A stretch of 64,000 nt of DNA, taken from positions 124,001 to 188,000 of the forward strand of contig NZ_KB898191.1 of assembly GCF_000377505.1 (NCBI RefSeq), in the 5' to 3' direction. This stretch comes from Paenibacillus massiliensis 2301065 = DSM 16942 (GTDB lineage Bacteria; Bacillota; Bacilli; Paenibacillales; Paenibacillaceae). Both the position numbers and the translations under genes were made by a program. A model generated the notes under the pieces. The model ran no database searches. It was not told the origin of the DNA and saw only the letters and a list, made by a program, of their open reading frames with translations. Of this stretch, positions 26,248-35,180 are shown in pieces (position 1 is the stretch's first letter; every line of letters starts with the position of its first letter).

Positions 26248-27351
26248 CTAGCTGTGATCAGCTCCCACCGCCTCGCGGATATGAGAATAACCGTCACGTC
26301 GCAGCAGCTCACGTAGCCCGCTGATGATTGCAGCGTTCACTCCCGGACCCTCATAGATCAGAGCTGTGTAGATCTCGACTAGGCTTGCCCCTGCTCTTAT
26401 TTTATCGTATGCATCCTGACTATCGAATACACCACCGACGCCAATAATGGGCATCTTGCCCCCCGTCTGGCGATACACCTTGCGAATGACCTCTGTTGAG
26501 CGCTCTTTCACTGGAATGCCACTCAGACCGCCAGTCTCCTTGGCATTGGGATGCGTGAGTCCATCTCTGGAGATCGTCGTATTCGTAGCGATGATTCCGT
26601 CTACACCACTGTCCATGATCGCCGCAGTCATATACTCAAGCTCCTCGTCAGTGACATCCGGCGCGATCTTGACCAATACCGCCTTCGACTTGCCGTGGCG
26701 CTCAGCTTCGACATTCATCTGCTTCTTCACGGCTTGCAGCAAAATGCTCAAATCATCACCATGCTGCAGCTTGCGCAGATCCGGTGTATTCGGAGAACTG
26801 ATATTGACCACAAAAAAATCAGCATACGGGTATAATGAGGAAATACATTTCTCATAATCCTTATATGCCTCATCGTTGGGGGTCATCTTATTTTTGCCGA
26901 TATTCGCGGCTACGGGGATTCTATGTTCGTGCAACGCCGACAGTCTGCTGGCCATCTGCTGGGTCCCTTCGTTATTGAAGCCCATACGGTTAATCAGTGC
27001 ACGATCCGGTGGCAAACGGAACAGGCGAGGTAGCTCATTGCCAGGCTGTGCAAGCGGAGTTACTGTACCTACCTCCATAAATCCGAAGCCAATCGAGGAG
27101 AAGCCCTCCACCGCCTCGGCATTCTTGTCCAAACCTGCCGCAAGGCCGATGGGATTGGGGAAATGCAGTCCCCACAGCTCCTGAGCCATATCGTTTGTTT
27201 CTTTGACACCGTACATCGCTCGCAGCAAAGATGTTCCGCCAGGCAGCCGTGCAGCTTGCCTCATGCCATCCATCACTACATGATGGGCCCGTTCGGGGTC
27301 CATTTTAAAAAAGAAGGGTTTCGCAAAATTTTGATACAGCAACTCATCCAC
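26248..27351 (-). CDS. pyrD: Dihydroorotate dehydrogenase (quinone), class 2
   Basis: 367 residues. It oxidises dihydroorotate to orotate in pyrimidine synthesis and passes electrons to membrane quinone. The N-terminal helical pair (LLYQNFAKPFFFKMDPERAHH) is the membrane/quinone tunnel specific to class 2. FMN-barrel motifs follow: GLAAGLDKNAEAVEG, NRMGFNNEG, NISSPNTPDLR with catalytic Ser, and IGVGGVFDSQDAYDKI. Many Bacilli carry the class 1B PyrD-PyrK form in the pyr operon instead. It is the first gene of the unit with relQ and DUF309. Confidence 0.95.
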   Translation of the reverse strand: MDELLYQNFAKPFFFKMDPERAHHVVMDGMRQAARLPGGTSLLRAMYGVKETNDMAQELWGLHFPNPIGLAAGLDKNAEAVEGFSSIGFGFMEVGTVTPLAQPGNELPRLFRLPPDRALINRMGFNNEGTQQMASRLSALHEHRIPVAANIGKNKMTPNDEAYKDYEKCISSLYPYADFFVVNISSPNTPDLRKLQHGDDLSILLQAVKKQMNVEAERHGKSKAVLVKIAPDVTDEELEYMTAAIMDSGVDGIIATNTTISRDGLTHPNAKETGGLSGIPVKERSTEVIRKVYRQTGGKMPIIGVGGVFDSQDAYDKIRAGASLVEIYTALIYEGPGVNAAIISGLRELLRRDGYSHIREAVGADHS

Positions 27352-27532
27352 TCCGTTCTAATCCGTCTTACTCCCCACGGGAACAAGACTTCTAAGAAAC
27401 AGTTTAGCTTTTTCTAATGGAAAAAGAAAGTCATTTCAATCACTGTAATTCACAGGTTCGTTGTTGAAAGCCTGTCTGCAAAGCGTTTACAATGATGTTA
27501 TATTGACCTATCACAAGAAAGAAGGGTATCCG

Positions 27533-27679
27533 ATGTCTGTGAAACGCAAGCCACCTACCATGCAGAAGAAAAAGGAGGAAGTGAACCGCAAGGCCATCAT
27601 GTGGACTGCGGCCAGCTTCGTCGGGCTCGTGTTGTTAATCGTTATCGTTATACTGTTGGCTAATCGCGCTGTTCAGTGA
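27533..27679 (+). CDS. Small single-pass membrane protein
   Basis: 48 residues from the ATG at 27533, six bases after GAAGGG. A strongly basic, Lys-rich N terminus (to about residue 20) is followed by one transmembrane helix (WTAASFVGLVLLIVIVILLA). The end overlaps the convergent L,D-transpeptidase gene by seven bases. No family recognised. Confidence 0.65.
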   Translation: MSVKRKPPTMQKKKEEVNRKAIMWTAASFVGLVLLIVIVILLANRAVQ

Positions 27680-29112
27680 AGCCAGTGATAGACCTTGCGG
27701 GGGTTAGTCTGGTCACCCATCGGTTTGCTGGTGTACCGGATTTCGGGGGCACGCACCTCATCGGGCAGCCCCGCCCCTTGCAAAATCTCAACTGACGTAC
27801 CGGCTGGTACAAGTGCAAATAGCTCCTCTACATCCGCCTTGGTCATGCGGATACATCCGAGTGATTCATCCTTCCCGATGCTATCCGGCTCATTCGTACC
27901 ATGGATGGCATAATTCGTATCCGAGAGCTGCATGCCTCTGCTTCCGAACTCCCCGTTCGATTTTCCGTTTGGGTTGACAACCTTATCGGAGATGACGAAT
28001 GTTCCCTCTGGTGTCTTGTCTCCTCCCAGACCAACCCTGTAATTCCTGATCAGTACGTCCCCGCTAACGACAGCTAACCGATGCTTGGACTTATCCACGA
28101 CGATACGTAGCGGTTCATCAAAGAAAGGTTGTGCGTCAAGCGTCGCAGCGAGCGTGGGATGCTTGAGCGCATCTCCATCAGGCTGGACTGCTCCCCCCGG
28201 CTTCTGCTCCCGTGCAGCCAACTGCTGATAGATCGGCTTGAAAGCCTTCTCCATTGCAGGTGTAGTTCCGTATAACAGGTTATTTGGAAAATCACCCATC
28301 ATCTCACCAACACTTTCGGGCAACTTACCGTGCTTTGTTCGATATGCCATCATCGCACTGCTTAGCACCGCAAGCTCCTCCTGTCCAACTGACCAGGCAG
28401 CTACCTTCGCAGTAGATATGGAAGGGGAGGGTGGCTCACAGCTGCATTGCTCCGGGTCATAGGACTGAACCTCAGTCCGTCCCTCACCCGCCTTGGTTAA
28501 TGTGACAGCAGGCTTCAGCTGTCGATCCCAGAGGAGCCAGCCACTGTCTTCTCTCATACCAAGGACAATGGTCTGCTCCGGCAGCGAGCCTTGCCTCTTC
28601 AGCAGACTGATGATGCGAGCGCCATCCTTTCCTTTGGCCGAATTGATAGCTGTGAACGCCTCAGCAGGCATATCCAATCCAGCGCCGGCTCCTCCCTTCC
28701 CCCCTGATGTTGCTCCCGCAGGCACTGCTTCTTCCGTATCATTCGGACGGGTTGATCCGCTCTCCGCCGTTAAGGCTGTCTCGCTCAGGAATCGAGCAAG
28801 ACCAGGCGCATAAGATGACGGAATGAGCATGAGCAGCAGCAGGATACACGCCACCAGCATTTTACGATAACGGGTATGCTTTCGAGCCTTATCCTTGGCC
28901 ATCTCTTCCAGCTTGGTCTGATAATCCAGCAGGACGTCAGCCGGAACCTGCTTACGCTCGAAGGCCTCGAATACTTCTCCCGACCGATTGAAGCAATAAT
29001 TGGCCTTCCCGGTCTGCCCACTGCGCTCATATTCCTTCCCCAGCAGATACCATCCCATTTTATTGTCAGGATGCTTTTTTACATACGCTTTCAACTCAGA
29101 CGGATTGTTCAT
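27673..29112 (-). CDS. L,D-transpeptidase (YkuD) with cytosolic TPR-like N terminus
   Basis: 479 residues from the ATG at 29112, six bases after GGAGG. The first 90 residues are cytosolic and TPR-like (ELKAYVKKHPDNKMGWYLLGKEYERSGQ). A transmembrane helix (about 92-112) and a long Ser/Gly-rich outer part follow. The YkuD domain is at the C terminus, with AIHGTNEPD and SLGCIRMT (catalytic Cys about 420). It should form 3-3 cross-links or attach groups to peptidoglycan stems. The combined architecture resembles other spore-former YkuD proteins. Confidence 0.9.
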   Translation of the reverse strand: MNNPSELKAYVKKHPDNKMGWYLLGKEYERSGQTGKANYCFNRSGEVFEAFERKQVPADVLLDYQTKLEEMAKDKARKHTRYRKMLVACILLLLMLIPSSYAPGLARFLSETALTAESGSTRPNDTEEAVPAGATSGGKGGAGAGLDMPAEAFTAINSAKGKDGARIISLLKRQGSLPEQTIVLGMREDSGWLLWDRQLKPAVTLTKAGEGRTEVQSYDPEQCSCEPPSPSISTAKVAAWSVGQEELAVLSSAMMAYRTKHGKLPESVGEMMGDFPNNLLYGTTPAMEKAFKPIYQQLAAREQKPGGAVQPDGDALKHPTLAATLDAQPFFDEPLRIVVDKSKHRLAVVSGDVLIRNYRVGLGGDKTPEGTFVISDKVVNPNGKSNGEFGSRGMQLSDTNYAIHGTNEPDSIGKDESLGCIRMTKADVEELFALVPAGTSVEILQGAGLPDEVRAPEIRYTSKPMGDQTNPRKVYHWLH

Positions 29113-29230
29113 AATCGACCTCCACGACCACTTCAGGCTTAGATATGCTATGTATGCAGATAACTTTCCTATTCGTATTGATATCCTGTATATCAGTATA
29201 TCGGTCACAAGCGTCTGAATTTCCATAAGC

Positions 29231-29268
29231 AAAAAGACACCCCTCGCCGCCCGGCAAAAGATGTCTTT
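29231..29268 (-). terminator. Terminator of the ferredoxin gene
   Basis: AAAGACA and TGTCTTT pair around a GC-rich CGCCGCCCGGCG-type core; on the minus strand it ends in five T. It lies 37 bases after the fer stop. Confidence 0.75.
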
Positions 29269-29304
29269 ATCCTTACACACTGATCATAATGAGCAGTTAA
29301 GCTC

Positions 29305-29628
<324 letters not shown>

Positions 29629-29682
29629 CTACAACATTCTAATACAATAGACTTATAAATTCAATTGATTTCTGTACAAACC

Positions 29683-30969
29683 TTATCCTGGTGTCTCCAG
29701 ATTGTCCTTCTGCAGCGAGGTTCCTCGCAGCTTCGGATTACGCAGCAGCACGGATGGATCATCTCCCAGCATACCAGCGGTAAGCACGGCGCTCTCTCCG
29801 AATTTGTCCCTTAACGTATCCATCACCTTGATGAGACTCTCTTTCTTAGGGGCCTTATCATAGCTAAATAGGTCAAGCTGTACGGCTGCCTCCTCCTTGG
29901 GAATCAGCTGCTGGAGAGTAATTCCGAGAAGACGAACGGGCTTGTCGCTATTCCAATGCTGCTGGTACAGCCTGCAGGCCTCCTTATAGATCTGCTCCGC
30001 ATCCTCGGTGTGGGTCTCCAGCATATGCGATCGCGTATAGGTCTTCATCTCAGGTGTACGCATCGTGAGTTGGACTCCGCCTGCAAGCAGTCCCTGTCTT
30101 CGCAAGCGGCGAGCTACCTGATCACTAATGTTCAGCAGTATTCTCCGAATATCCTCAGGTTTGTTGACATCCTGCGGAAGTGTCGTCGCATGCCCAATGG
30201 ATTTATTCGGCTCGCGAACCGGGTTCACGGGAGAATGGCTTATTCCATTAGACGCAAGCTTCATCCACGATCCATTCACCCCGAACTGCTCGATGAGCAG
30301 CTTCTCCTCGGCTGCCGCCAGCTCTCCGATCGTACGGATATTCATGCGCAGTAGCTTGTCAGCCGTCTTGCGTCCAATCCCGAACAGCTGTGAGCATGGT
30401 AATGGCCACAGAACATGAGGCACATCCCGCAGCCTAAGAATGGTAATCCCATTAGGCTTCTTCATATCTGAGCCCATCTTGGCCAGCAGCTTGTTAGGTG
30501 CAATACCTATAGAGCAAGGAAGGCCCAGCTCATCCTGGATTCGCTGCTGCATCGCCTCAGCAATCTGAACTGGCGTGCCGAACTGGCTTGAGCCGCTGAT
30601 ATCCAGATAGCATTCATCAATAGACGTAGCCTCCAGCAGCGGGGTGTAGGCGTAGGCTATATTCATAAATGCCTTGGAATACTGGCGGTAGAGCTGGAAG
30701 TTCGGCCTGATCAGCGTGAGCTGAGGACAGAGTCGCAGCGCCTCTCGCACGACCATACCTGTAGTAACGCCGTATTTGCGGGCCTCATATGAGCAGGTAA
30801 CGATAATCCCCCTGCGCAGCTCGCTGCTGCCAGCAACCGCCGTAGGCCGTCCTTTATAGACCTCAGGCTCCTCTGCGGCGTGCACAGAGCAATAAAAAGC
30901 GTTCATATCAACATGCAGGATGACCCGTCCGTCCTTGGGATAATAATCGCTGACGTTCCTCACATGCAT
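29683..30969 (-). CDS. dinB: DNA polymerase IV (Y-family)
   Basis: 428 residues from the ATG at 30969; a GTG frame to 31038 is also open and the true start is uncertain because AAGAAGGG touches this ATG. Translesion polymerase: palm motif VILHVDMNAFYCSVH (first catalytic Asp), SIDECYLDISG (second catalytic Asp-Glu), the helix-hairpin-helix FGIGRKTADKLLRM, little-finger domain, and a C-terminal beta-clamp motif QLDLF. It copies damaged DNA with low fidelity. No canonical LexA box was found. Confidence 0.92.
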   Translation of the reverse strand: MHVRNVSDYYPKDGRVILHVDMNAFYCSVHAAEEPEVYKGRPTAVAGSSELRRGIIVTCSYEARKYGVTTGMVVREALRLCPQLTLIRPNFQLYRQYSKAFMNIAYAYTPLLEATSIDECYLDISGSSQFGTPVQIAEAMQQRIQDELGLPCSIGIAPNKLLAKMGSDMKKPNGITILRLRDVPHVLWPLPCSQLFGIGRKTADKLLRMNIRTIGELAAAEEKLLIEQFGVNGSWMKLASNGISHSPVNPVREPNKSIGHATTLPQDVNKPEDIRRILLNISDQVARRLRRQGLLAGGVQLTMRTPEMKTYTRSHMLETHTEDAEQIYKEACRLYQQHWNSDKPVRLLGITLQQLIPKEEAAVQLDLFSYDKAPKKESLIKVMDTLRDKFGESAVLTAGMLGDDPSVLLRNPKLRGTSLQKDNLETPG

Positions 30970-31078
30970 CCCTTCTTTATTGTCAGTTTCTGAACTTGCA
31001 CCTGTTCGCACTTTGTTCCCATAAGCACTATTGTACACAATCTTCTGAGCATTGTCCCCCTAAATTACTGAATTTATG

Positions 31079-31107
31079 TTACACTTTCCGTAATTACTTG
31101 GTATAAT
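31079..31107 (+). promoter_or_regulatory. Promoter of cimA
   Basis: TTACAC, 17-base spacer, TATAAT. The leader to the start codon is about 80 bases, with no T-box or other regulator seen. Confidence 0.6.
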
Positions 31108-31194
31108 CGAAAATTATAAAATTCTTTAACACACAAACGCTGTACAGCAGAATTTTCCACGCGATCTGCTGCATGCCAATCTCCAAGGAGGAAC

Positions 31195-32820
31195 ATGATG
31201 TCAAGGGTTATTTCTATTTTTGACACCACCCTACGTGACGGAACACAAGGGGAGGGCATCAGCCTCTCGGCTGACGACAAACTGAAGATTGCCAAGAAGC
31301 TCAACGAACTCGGTGTTCATTATATTGAGGGCGGAATTCCGGGAAGCAACAGTAAAGACATTGAATTTTTCAAACGAGTTCAGGAACTCCGACTGGATGC
31401 CAAAATTGTCGCCTTTGGAAGCACACGTCGCAAGGACAGCATAGCAGCACAGGATGCCAATCTTCAACGGATTCTGGAGTCGGGGGCACAAGTCGCCACC
31501 TTGGTCGGCAAATCCTGGGATTTCCACGTGCACACCGCCCTTCAGACCACCCTGGAGGAGAATTTGGCCATGATTTATGATTCTATCGCCTTTCTGAAGC
31601 AAGGAGGCATGGAGGTCATTTTCGATGCGGAGCATTTTTTTGATGGCTTCAAGCACAATCCAGAATATGCAGCAGCAGTTATGAAGAAGGCTGAGGAAGC
31701 TGGAGCTGACTGGGTCGTTATGTGTGATACCAACGGAGGCACCATGCCTCATGAGGTACATGACATCGTAACCAAGCTGACTGGACAGCTCACGACTGCT
31801 CATCTGGGCGTGCATACTCACAATGACTGTGAGCTTGCTGTAGCCAACACGCTAAGTGCCGTGCAAGCAGGGGCCAGACAGGTACAGGGAACCATCAATG
31901 GTCTGGGTGAACGTTGTGGAAATGCAAATCTGTGCTCTGTCATTCCGAATCTGCAGCTCAAGCTTGGCTATGACTGTATCCCGGAGGAGCGTTTGAAGCA
32001 GCTCACCAACACGGCTCGTTACATCAGCGAAGTCGCAAATGTGAACATGCCTGTGAACCAGCCTTACGTCGGTAATGCCTCTTTTGCTCACAAGGGAGGT
32101 ATTCATGTATCCGCCATTATGCGCGACTCCCGTACCTATGAGCACATTGCACCTGAATTAGTCGGGAATAAGCAGCGAATCCTCGTATCCGAGCTGGCTG
32201 GTCAGAGCAATATTCTGTCCAAAGCGAAGGACATGGGCATTGAACTGGACCCGACCAGTCCGGATACTCGGGGCGTCATTGACCGGATCAAGGACCTGGA
32301 GCATCAGGGCTACCAGTTCGAAGGGGCAGATGCATCATTGGAGCTGCTAATTCGTGAAGCTAATGGAGAGGTCAAGGAGCTGTTCGCCTTCGAATCCTTC
32401 AAGATGCTGGTGGAAAAGTCTGCTGGCCGGCCAACAGTCTCTGAAGCGTTCGTCAAGCTGAATGTTGGAGGAACCAGCGTTTACACTGCCGCAGAAGGTA
32501 ACGGACCCGTAAATGCACTGGATAACGCACTGCGTAAAGCATTGGTTCAATATTTCCCTTCTCTTCGCGAGATGCACCTGTCTGACTATAAGGTGCGTGT
32601 TCTGGATGAGAATGATGCCACAGCAGCCAAGGTACGCGTATTAATTGAATCCAAAAATTATGAGCACGCCTGGAGTACAGTCGGCGTATCAGGGAATGTC
32701 ATCGAAGCGAGCTGGGAGGCGCTGGTGGACAGCTTCCGTCATGCGTTGCTGGCTGAAGAGCTTACTGAAGTCGAAGATGGGAACCTGTCCGTCCACAAGC
32801 GCGGTATAGTTAATCACTAA
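31195..32820 (+). CDS. cimA: Citramalate synthase
   Basis: 541 residues. It condenses pyruvate and acetyl-CoA to (R)-citramalate, the first step of the threonine-independent isoleucine route. A DRE-TIM barrel begins FDTTLRDGTQGEG and carries HTHNDCELAVANTL and GLGERCGNANL. A C-terminal LeuA-type allosteric domain starts near residue 390 and probably binds isoleucine. The length and the TQGEG form distinguish it from 2-isopropylmalate synthase (usually TLRDGEQ). AAGGAGG lies three bases before the first ATG and six before the second (31198); either may be used. Confidence 0.93.
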   Translation: MMSRVISIFDTTLRDGTQGEGISLSADDKLKIAKKLNELGVHYIEGGIPGSNSKDIEFFKRVQELRLDAKIVAFGSTRRKDSIAAQDANLQRILESGAQVATLVGKSWDFHVHTALQTTLEENLAMIYDSIAFLKQGGMEVIFDAEHFFDGFKHNPEYAAAVMKKAEEAGADWVVMCDTNGGTMPHEVHDIVTKLTGQLTTAHLGVHTHNDCELAVANTLSAVQAGARQVQGTINGLGERCGNANLCSVIPNLQLKLGYDCIPEERLKQLTNTARYISEVANVNMPVNQPYVGNASFAHKGGIHVSAIMRDSRTYEHIAPELVGNKQRILVSELAGQSNILSKAKDMGIELDPTSPDTRGVIDRIKDLEHQGYQFEGADASLELLIREANGEVKELFAFESFKMLVEKSAGRPTVSEAFVKLNVGGTSVYTAAEGNGPVNALDNALRKALVQYFPSLREMHLSDYKVRVLDENDATAAKVRVLIESKNYEHAWSTVGVSGNVIEASWEALVDSFRHALLAEELTEVEDGNLSVHKRGIVNH

Positions 32821-32909
32821 TAGCCTATCTCTACATTAGGTCAATGTCAGCGTTGTAATTATGGACTGTCCGTGTAATTGTGACCGTAGCAGTTGTGTGA
32901 CATACAATC

Positions 32910-32958
32910 AACAAGCCGAGAGGCAAGGAACGTACCTTGCTTTCTCGGCTTGTTTTTT
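32910..32958 (+). terminator. Terminator of cimA
   Basis: AACAAGCCGAGA/TCTCGGCTTGTT with an inner CAAGG/CCTTG arm, followed by TTTTT. It lies 90 bases after cimA and just beyond the convergent TlpA-like gene. Confidence 0.92.
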
Positions 32959-32979
32959 CTCCATCCCATTTGATCACGG

Positions 32980-33801
32980 TCAAGGTACTAGCTGTTTCTC
33001 AGCATCTAACACCTTTAGAATTCTAGCCTCCAGCTCCTCCTCATGGAACATACCCAGCATGACCTCTTTAACCCGGCCATCCGTACCGACAAGAATACTC
33101 ATCGGGAAGGCCATCCCCTTGTACACGCTGAAAACATCACCCTTTTGATCCATTAATATCGGATATTTTAGGCCCAGAGACGCGACAAATTGCTTTGCAT
33201 CCTTTTGGCGGTCATACTTTGTGGCATTCACCCCAAAGATCTCCAGCCTGGAATGATATTGATCGTACAGGCGATTCAGAATCGGAGCCTCAAGTCGACA
33301 AGGATCACACCAAGAAGCCCAGAAATTAATCAGCACAGGCTTAACAGGTTTATTTGTGAGAGAGTAGCTGTCCCCATTAATTCCTTCTAACTGAAAGGAC
33401 GGAGCCTGTTGCCCAGGCTGCAGCATAAAGCCTTCCTTCCCTTGAGCCGCAAAAGCAGGAACATGTTGGCCTGCCCACACAAAAGCTGCAGCTGGTTCAG
33501 CACTCCCCAAAGCTTGGTGCAACTCACCCTTTAGGTCTGGGCGTCCCTCTTCTTTTGCACTAGCATGTCGTCTCTTACCGAGCTCAGTAGCTGGGATGGC
33601 ATCCTCTGGATCACTTCGACCAAGCGAATGCTCATCACTAATTACTTCGCCGAATGACTGCCCAGCTATTGAGGCTATCGGGGCTAGATGAGCATCTGCA
33701 GGTCTACTGAATACTAGAGCACTTATACCCATGAGTAACACACAGACGGACCATTTAGTAACTGGAACCTTATTGTGTATCGACAGACACATTGTTAGCA
33801 T
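32980..33801 (-). CDS. Exported TlpA/ResA-like thiol-disulfide oxidoreductase
   Basis: 273 residues from an ATG with AGAGGAG upstream. N-terminal hydrophobic segment (about 16-33) acts as anchor or signal. A low-similarity, Ala/Glu-rich spacer of about 95 residues follows. The thioredoxin-like domain starts near 130 (GQQAPSFQLEGINGDSYSL), with active site W-C-D-P-C at 164-168 and cis-Pro region KGMAFPMSILV. ResA-like proteins reduce cysteines outside the membrane, often for cytochrome c assembly; no ccd/res genes are near. The long spacer is unusual. Confidence 0.88.
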   Translation of the reverse strand: MLTMCLSIHNKVPVTKWSVCVLLMGISALVFSRPADAHLAPIASIAGQSFGEVISDEHSLGRSDPEDAIPATELGKRRHASAKEEGRPDLKGELHQALGSAEPAAAFVWAGQHVPAFAAQGKEGFMLQPGQQAPSFQLEGINGDSYSLTNKPVKPVLINFWASWCDPCRLEAPILNRLYDQYHSRLEIFGVNATKYDRQKDAKQFVASLGLKYPILMDQKGDVFSVYKGMAFPMSILVGTDGRVKEVMLGMFHEEELEARILKVLDAEKQLVP

Positions 33802-33933
33802 GACAATTCTCCTCTATACTTTCGATCGCCAGCTAGTATGCCCAGCCTCTCCCGTTCCTATGAGCATACAAGAATATACGCGACATGCTATTATAGAAAG
33901 AATGCTCGCATCATTTTGCCTATTCCTTGAATA

Positions 33934-33965
33934 AAAAAATGACTCCATACTATGAAAGTATGGAG
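33934..33965 (-). terminator. Minus-strand terminator at the start of the JAMM gene
   Basis: CTCCATACT-TTCAT-AGTATGGAG on the minus strand is followed by TCATTTTTTT. The next gene upstream on that strand is the DnaQ-like exonuclease, so the transcript ending here would run antisense across the whole JAMM gene. Confidence 0.75.
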
Positions 33966-33994
33966 CCTTCAAGAAAAAAAGAGAGGGGTACAAC

Positions 33995-34456
33995 ATGGCA
34001 AATCACTTACGGCGCCTAGCGCATGTGCAGATGAATCATGCTATGCTCACACAGCTGAAGCACCTGGCACAGCAGCACCAACCGACAGAAATTTGCGGTG
34101 TGTTGCTTGGAAAATATGCAGCGGGCGGCATGCAAATCGAGGAGGTCCTCCCCATTCGCAACGTAGCGCCTGACCCGCTGCACACCTTTGAGCTAGAGCC
34201 ACACACCTGGGTTAGACTTGCTATGCAGCATCAGAACCGAATGCTGGGTATATTTCATTCTCACCCTTCATCCGCACCTATACCATCTCCTCGTGATCTG
34301 AGGGATCTGCAGCTCTTCGGTCAGCTGATACACGCCTATCTCATTATTGGCCCCTCTGATGAAGCTGATACCAACTTACATATCAATTGCTACAGTGTGA
34401 TCCCCAAGTCCGATCTGCAGCTTGGCCTCGAACCAATCACACTTAAGCATGACTAA
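33995..34456 (+). CDS. JAMM/MPN-domain metallopeptidase (M67)
   Basis: 153 residues from an ATG with GAGAGGGG six bases upstream. The zinc-protease signature is complete: the Glu in EICGVLLG, then HSHP-x6-S-x2-D in FHSHPSSAPIPSPRDL. Bacterial relatives remove residues from the C terminus of ubiquitin-like sulfur carriers, but no ThiS/MoaD-like or E1-like gene is adjacent. It overlaps the convergent exonuclease gene by 14 bases. Substrate unknown. Confidence 0.9.
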   Translation: MANHLRRLAHVQMNHAMLTQLKHLAQQHQPTEICGVLLGKYAAGGMQIEEVLPIRNVAPDPLHTFELEPHTWVRLAMQHQNRMLGIFHSHPSSAPIPSPRDLRDLQLFGQLIHAYLIIGPSDEADTNLHINCYSVIPKSDLQLGLEPITLKHD

Positions 34457-35180
34457 GCTGATTATAAAGATCTGCCAAATTCATAACATCACGCTCCATG
34501 AGCTCCTGCATGTAGAGCACCCACAGCTGTGCCGTCATAAGTGCATCCTCTAGTGCGTGATGTCTTCCTTGAATTGGAATGCCATTCGATAATAGCAGGT
34601 CGTCCAAATTATAATTGCCAGGCTGGGGCTCCAGCCAACGCGCCAGCATCATCGTATCAATAACTCTATGTGTCAGCTGTACCTTGGAGGTCTTCCATAA
34701 CGCCGCATTTAGAAAAGCCTTATCATGTGAGCTGGCATGCGCAACCAGTACACTGCCTCCTACAAAGGACATAAAATCATGTAAGGCATCAATCAACGCT
34801 GGAGCATCTGTCGTCATTTCCTGGGTTATGCCTGTAAGCTCTGAGATATGGGGAGGAATGTCCGTATTCGGATTAACAAGACTATAGAATTGCTCTTTCT
34901 CAACAATGGTATCCCCAACGACTCGCACTGCACCAAAGGATAGAATCTCATCCCCATGCTGTGCGGAGAACCCTGTTGTCTCCAGATCAAATACTACGGT
35001 CTCCAATTCCTTCAGAGGAACCCTGAGCGATTCTGAACGGCGCTGCTCTCTCGTCAGTTGACGAATGAACGCCATTTGCTGAGCAGTAGGGGCTCCAAGA
35101 ACCGAAGCAATTGCAGAGGGCATCCCACCGCGTCTAAAAGCACTCCAAAAACCTCCGTTGCCCCTTACCTGCTCTTTCAT
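34443..35180 (-). CDS. DnaQ-like 3'-5' exonuclease (DEDDh)
   Basis: 245 residues. After a basic N-terminal 55 residues the exonuclease domain has VVFDLETTGFS (DxE), the middle Asp in ASSHDKAFLNAAL, and RHHALEDALMTAQLW (H and D). It resembles the proofreading domain of PolC-type and EpsilonA-like exonucleases, but stands alone. Its ATG overlaps the stop of the DUF294 gene by four bases, so the two are translationally coupled. The target could be DNA or RNA. Confidence 0.92.
   Translation of the reverse strand: MKEQVRGNGGFWSAFRRGGMPSAIASVLGAPTAQQMAFIRQLTREQRRSESLRVPLKELETVVFDLETTGFSAQHGDEILSFGAVRVVGDTIVEKEQFYSLVNPNTDIPPHISELTGITQEMTTDAPALIDALHDFMSFVGGSVLVAHASSHDKAFLNAALWKTSKVQLTHRVIDTMMLARWLEPQPGNYNLDDLLLSNGIPIQGRHHALEDALMTAQLWVLYMQELMERDVMNLADLYNQLSHA

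Noticed and set aside
30990..31010. LexA box ahead of dinB
   Set aside because: GAAC and GTTC are present but are eight bases apart; the Bacillus SOS box needs four.
31080..31195. T-box leader for cimA
   Set aside because: The leader is only about 80 bases and has no T-box sequence or specifier loop.
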